Source of the DNA: an uncultured Oscillospiraceae bacterium
Lineage (GTDB): Bacteria > Bacillota > Clostridia > Oscillospirales > Oscillospiraceae
Direction of reading: 5' to 3'
Length of the DNA: 34,997 bases
Assembly (NCBI GenBank): GCA_947581795.1
Contig: CANPVS010000022.1
Span: 1-34,997, forward strand
Position numbers and translations under genes: made by a program. The notes beneath the pieces are model-generated. The model worked only from the letters and a program-made list of their open reading frames with translations, was not told where the DNA came from and did not search any database. Positions 32,547 to 34,997 of this stretch are shown here, piece after piece. Each line of letters starts with the position of its first letter. Position 1 is the stretch's first letter.

Positions 32547-34706
32547 TCAAATGTCGAACCAGCGGATCTCGTTGGCCTGCAGGTGCAGGTCCATGCTCTC
32601 CCCATCGGTATACACAGTGGTGTCCTGGGGCTCATAGGTGTTGTTCACCACGCACCAGCGGCCGCTGTCCAGATAGGCGTGGACCTCGGCGTTCACGTTG
32701 GAGGAGAACCACTTTTTCAGTTCCTTCTCCCCGTGGCTGGACCAGAGGACGGCCCGGTGCAAAAGGCGGGTATTTTGGAAGGAGTACGGCAGGCCGGAGA
32801 TATATACCGCTCTGCCCCTGCCGAACTCGTTCACCGCCAGCTGGACCTCCTTGTCCCGCTGGACAAGGATCGATGCCTCCGGGAGGGCGTACATGCTCTT
32901 CATACCTTCCCCGAAGTCCACAGGACCGTCCGCGTCCGCTAAGATGAAGTGGTCAGGGTGCTCCGTCCAGTTGTACTTGTCATAGCCCAGGGTGAAGCCA
33001 GTCTCCTTCTCCACGCCCAGTATTCCGGCAAGCTGGATATACCGGCCCTGGTACTGATGACCGGATGGCTCGCCCACGCCGATGAGGCCGCCGCCGTTCC
33101 ACACAAACCGCTTTACGGCAGAAGAGACACGGGGGTCCTCCCATATGGCGCCGCCGGTGTGGGCCGTGTCCCCGTCGCCGATATTCAGGAGCACGTCCAC
33201 GCCGTCCAGCACATTCGGATCGCCCAGAATGTCGTCAAAGCTCAAAAACCGCACATCGTAGGGCGCGCCGGACAGGGCCTCGATGACGCCGGCGTAGGAG
33301 TAGTTCTTTTTGTGATACAGCGCGTGGTGGACCATGTGGCAGCCCCAGGACCGGGATTTGCCCCAGGAATTGAGCACCGCCACGGTCCGCACGCACCAGG
33401 GCTTCCGTCCCTTGATGGAGTCGTACAATTCCCGGAATTCGCTGCACACCGCCTCCACGTAGTCGATGAACTCCGGGAACTGGCAGGCAAGCTTCAGATA
33501 TCCCCCGTAGCCGATGCGGTCGATGGGCTTGCGCAGGATCGCCCGCCGTGCGGTGACCCAGTTCTCCTTTGCCTCCCGGACAGGGTCGCCGCCGGGATGG
33601 AAGGTGTCCGGGAAGAAATAGGGCAGGAACCGCCCTTCCGTGTACTTCACGCCGGGAATATCGGCAATGAGCCGGAGAGTGGAGCCGTTGCCCACACTGC
33701 CCACCACCGCGTCCAGGCCGATGGAAGCGAACTCCTCCATGTAAGGCTCCGTGCCGATCCAGTGGTCGCCCAGGAACATCATGGCTTCTTTGCCCATCTC
33801 ATGGGTGATGTCCACCAGCTCTTTGGCCAGCGCGGCCACCTCACGGCGCTGGAAGGCCATGAAGTCCTTGTATTCCTTGCTGGGCACCCTGTACTGGTTG
33901 TTGTAGTACCCCTGGTCGATGATGTACTCCGGCCGGAAGGGATAGCCCGCCTCCCTCTCGAACTTCTCCAGGATATTGGGACTCACGGAGGCGGAATAGC
34001 CGTACCAGTCCACATACTTCTCCCGCTTCAGCTCATCAAAGACAAGGGTGAACTGGTGAAAGAAGGTGGTGTAGCGTATCACGTCCACATAGGGGTGGTC
34101 CATGATAAACTTCCGCAGCCGCTCCAGGGAATAGGCGTGGGTCTTGGGCTGGCGTACATCGAAAGTGATCTGGTGCTCAAAGTCCTTCCAGTCGTTGGTG
34201 ACGGCGTTGTACATGTGCACCGGGTCCCAGATGAGGTAGGCCAGGAAGCTCACAGTGTAGTCGTGGAACCGCTCCGGCTGGTCGATGATGACGCAGCCGC
34301 TGTCCGCGTCATAACGCCACCGGTCCGGGTCCAGAGGCTGTCCCGCCGTCCGGTCCATGACCTCCCACCACCGGCGGATGTCGTCGTGGTCGTTCACGGC
34401 CATGAGCTCCGGACTCACGCCCTGCATGAGGCGGATATAAAGGGGTCCTCCCCCGGCAGTGCGGAAGCCAGTCATGATGTAGCACTGCTGGACCTCGTCG
34501 GGATTGGCCCTGGCCCAGGCGTTATCCTTGCGGGTGGTGTAGTAGGTGGAATATATCTTGGCGTCTGCGTCCTCCAGCTCCGGGGGAAAGCCGGTGCCGT
34601 CGCAGTCGCGGATGGCGTCCGCCCCCCACCGGCGGAGCAGGTCCAGTGTCTCCGGGACCACGTCGAAGTCGGTGGGGATGGTCACGCGCCCAGTCTTTTT
34701 GTCCAT
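32547..34706 (-). CDS. GH112 1,3-beta-galactosyl-N-acetylhexosamine phosphorylase
   Basis: GH112 enzymes phosphorolyse lacto-N-biose and galacto-N-biose, releasing galactose 1-phosphate and GlcNAc or GalNAc; some members act on galactosyl-rhamnose instead. The 719 aa product is near family length. Visible conserved segments are WGADAIRDCDGTGFPPEL (28-45), ARANPDEVQQCYIMTGF, WDPVHMYNAVTNDW, and FLGDHWIGTEPY, whose D314 matches the proposed catalytic acid (Asp313) of the Bifidobacterium enzyme. A C-terminal beta-rich part follows. It lies 28 nt after a sugar ABC permease gene, which supports a role in imported mucin or milk disaccharides. Which disaccharide is preferred cannot be decided from sequence by eye. 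ATG 34706 has AAAGGATATTCTCTCT upstream. Confidence 0.93.
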   Translation of the reverse strand: MDKKTGRVTIPTDFDVVPETLDLLRRWGADAIRDCDGTGFPPELEDADAKIYSTYYTTRKDNAWARANPDEVQQCYIMTGFRTAGGGPLYIRLMQGVSPELMAVNDHDDIRRWWEVMDRTAGQPLDPDRWRYDADSGCVIIDQPERFHDYTVSFLAYLIWDPVHMYNAVTNDWKDFEHQITFDVRQPKTHAYSLERLRKFIMDHPYVDVIRYTTFFHQFTLVFDELKREKYVDWYGYSASVSPNILEKFEREAGYPFRPEYIIDQGYYNNQYRVPSKEYKDFMAFQRREVAALAKELVDITHEMGKEAMMFLGDHWIGTEPYMEEFASIGLDAVVGSVGNGSTLRLIADIPGVKYTEGRFLPYFFPDTFHPGGDPVREAKENWVTARRAILRKPIDRIGYGGYLKLACQFPEFIDYVEAVCSEFRELYDSIKGRKPWCVRTVAVLNSWGKSRSWGCHMVHHALYHKKNYSYAGVIEALSGAPYDVRFLSFDDILGDPNVLDGVDVLLNIGDGDTAHTGGAIWEDPRVSSAVKRFVWNGGGLIGVGEPSGHQYQGRYIQLAGILGVEKETGFTLGYDKYNWTEHPDHFILADADGPVDFGEGMKSMYALPEASILVQRDKEVQLAVNEFGRGRAVYISGLPYSFQNTRLLHRAVLWSSHGEKELKKWFSSNVNAEVHAYLDSGRWCVVNNTYEPQDTTVYTDGESMDLHLQANEIRWFDI

Positions 34707-34734
34707 AGAGAGAATATCCTTTGCCGAATGTCGC

Positions 34735-34997
34735 TCAGCCCTTCACGCCGCCTGCCGTGACGCCGGAGATGATGCGCCGGCTCATGAACAGGTACAGCAG
34801 GAACGTGGGCAGGAACACGATGATGACCGCGGCGAAAAGGCCGCCGTAGTTGCCGGAGTACTTCATGGAGTTGACGATCTGCAAAAGTCCCACGCCCACG
34901 GGGGTCATGCTGTTGGAGCTGGTGAAGATCAGGGCCATGAAGAACTCGTTCCAGGTGGACAGGAAATTGAAGATGGTCACCGTGATGATGGCCGGCT
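34735..34997 (-). CDS. Carbohydrate ABC transporter permease (MalG-like), C-terminal part
   Basis: This is the last 87 residues of a MalG/UgpE-type inner-membrane permease (COG0395). The frame is open to the window edge, so the 5' end is missing; an in-frame GTG at 34980 is internal. Visible are the residues after the EAA loop (PAIITVTIFNFLSTWNEFFMALIF), an SNSMTPVGVGLL segment, and the last helix GGLFAAVIIVFLPTFLLYLFMSRRIISGVTAGGVKG, typical of the family. Its position just before the GH112 gene suggests import of the phosphorylase substrate; the binding protein and first permease would lie outside the window. Confidence 0.93.
   Translation of the reverse strand, partial: PAIITVTIFNFLSTWNEFFMALIFTSSNSMTPVGVGLLQIVNSMKYSGNYGGLFAAVIIVFLPTFLLYLFMSRRIISGVTAGGVKG

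Noticed and set aside
32949-34760. 603-codon open frame on the plus strand
   Set aside because: It is antisense to the GH112 gene, which has clear family motifs. Low-complexity Val/His/Ala composition marks it as a shadow.

Overview
This 35 kb window is a dense, high-GC, minus-strand-biased chromosomal segment of a spore-forming member of the Clostridia. The sporulation genes (CwlD, SpoIVA, sigma-H, sigma-K), the Firmicutes gene set (TrmK, Nif3/YqfO, RnpM, L7Ae-like YlxQ, NrnA, RecD2, ComF, Sm_multidrug_ex) and the GC-rich coding sequence point to an Oscillospiraceae-type gut anaerobe. That placement is inference from gene content, not a phylogeny. No mobile element, CRISPR array, rRNA or tRNA was seen, and no gap without a gene exceeds about 230 bp.

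Layout. 1-2689 (minus): radA (cut by the window edge) overlapping cwlD, then spoIVA. 2753-5499 (minus): nif3, trmK, a DUF1858 gene, a zinc-ribbon gene and sigH. 5616-15109 (minus): a 12-gene, almost gap-free block rimP-nusA-rnpM-ylxQ-infB-rbfA-nrnA-truB-ribF-ruvC-ruvA-ruvB. It starts at a clear promoter with a terminator-like leader hairpin. 15298-15993 (minus): an uninterrupted sigK. 16156-17505 (plus): gdhA, convergent with 17560-20440 (minus), glpK and a MATE transporter. 20531-21460 (plus): an alpha/beta hydrolase divergent from glpK. 21514-28782 (minus): uvrA-small membrane exporter-recD2-comF-mreB. 28866-29834 (minus): dus. 30064-30747 (plus): an AlkZ-related gene. 30951-32440 (minus): a HAD phosphatase and dapF. 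32547-34997 (minus): a GH112 phosphorylase behind a sugar ABC permease that runs off the window.

How it fits together. The central block joins transcription elongation (NusA), ribosome assembly and initiation (RimP, IF2, RbfA, YlxQ), RNA turnover and modification (RnpM, NrnA, TruB), flavin synthesis (RibF) and Holliday-junction processing (RuvCAB). The right edge looks like a galacto-N-biose/lacto-N-biose type host-glycan uptake and phosphorolysis locus. The gdhA and glpK genes supply nitrogen assimilation and glycerol entry.

No defence system or novel gene cluster was found. The most unusual signal is a short tandem array of 74-76 bp palindromic repeats between dus and the AlkZ-related gene (29842 to about 30040). 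Its outer copies each contain a promoter-like TTGCGC-17 nt-TACA(A/C)T pattern pointing outward. On the dus side the -10 lies 6 nt from the ATG, which predicts a leaderless mRNA. sigH shows the same geometry with a GTG start.
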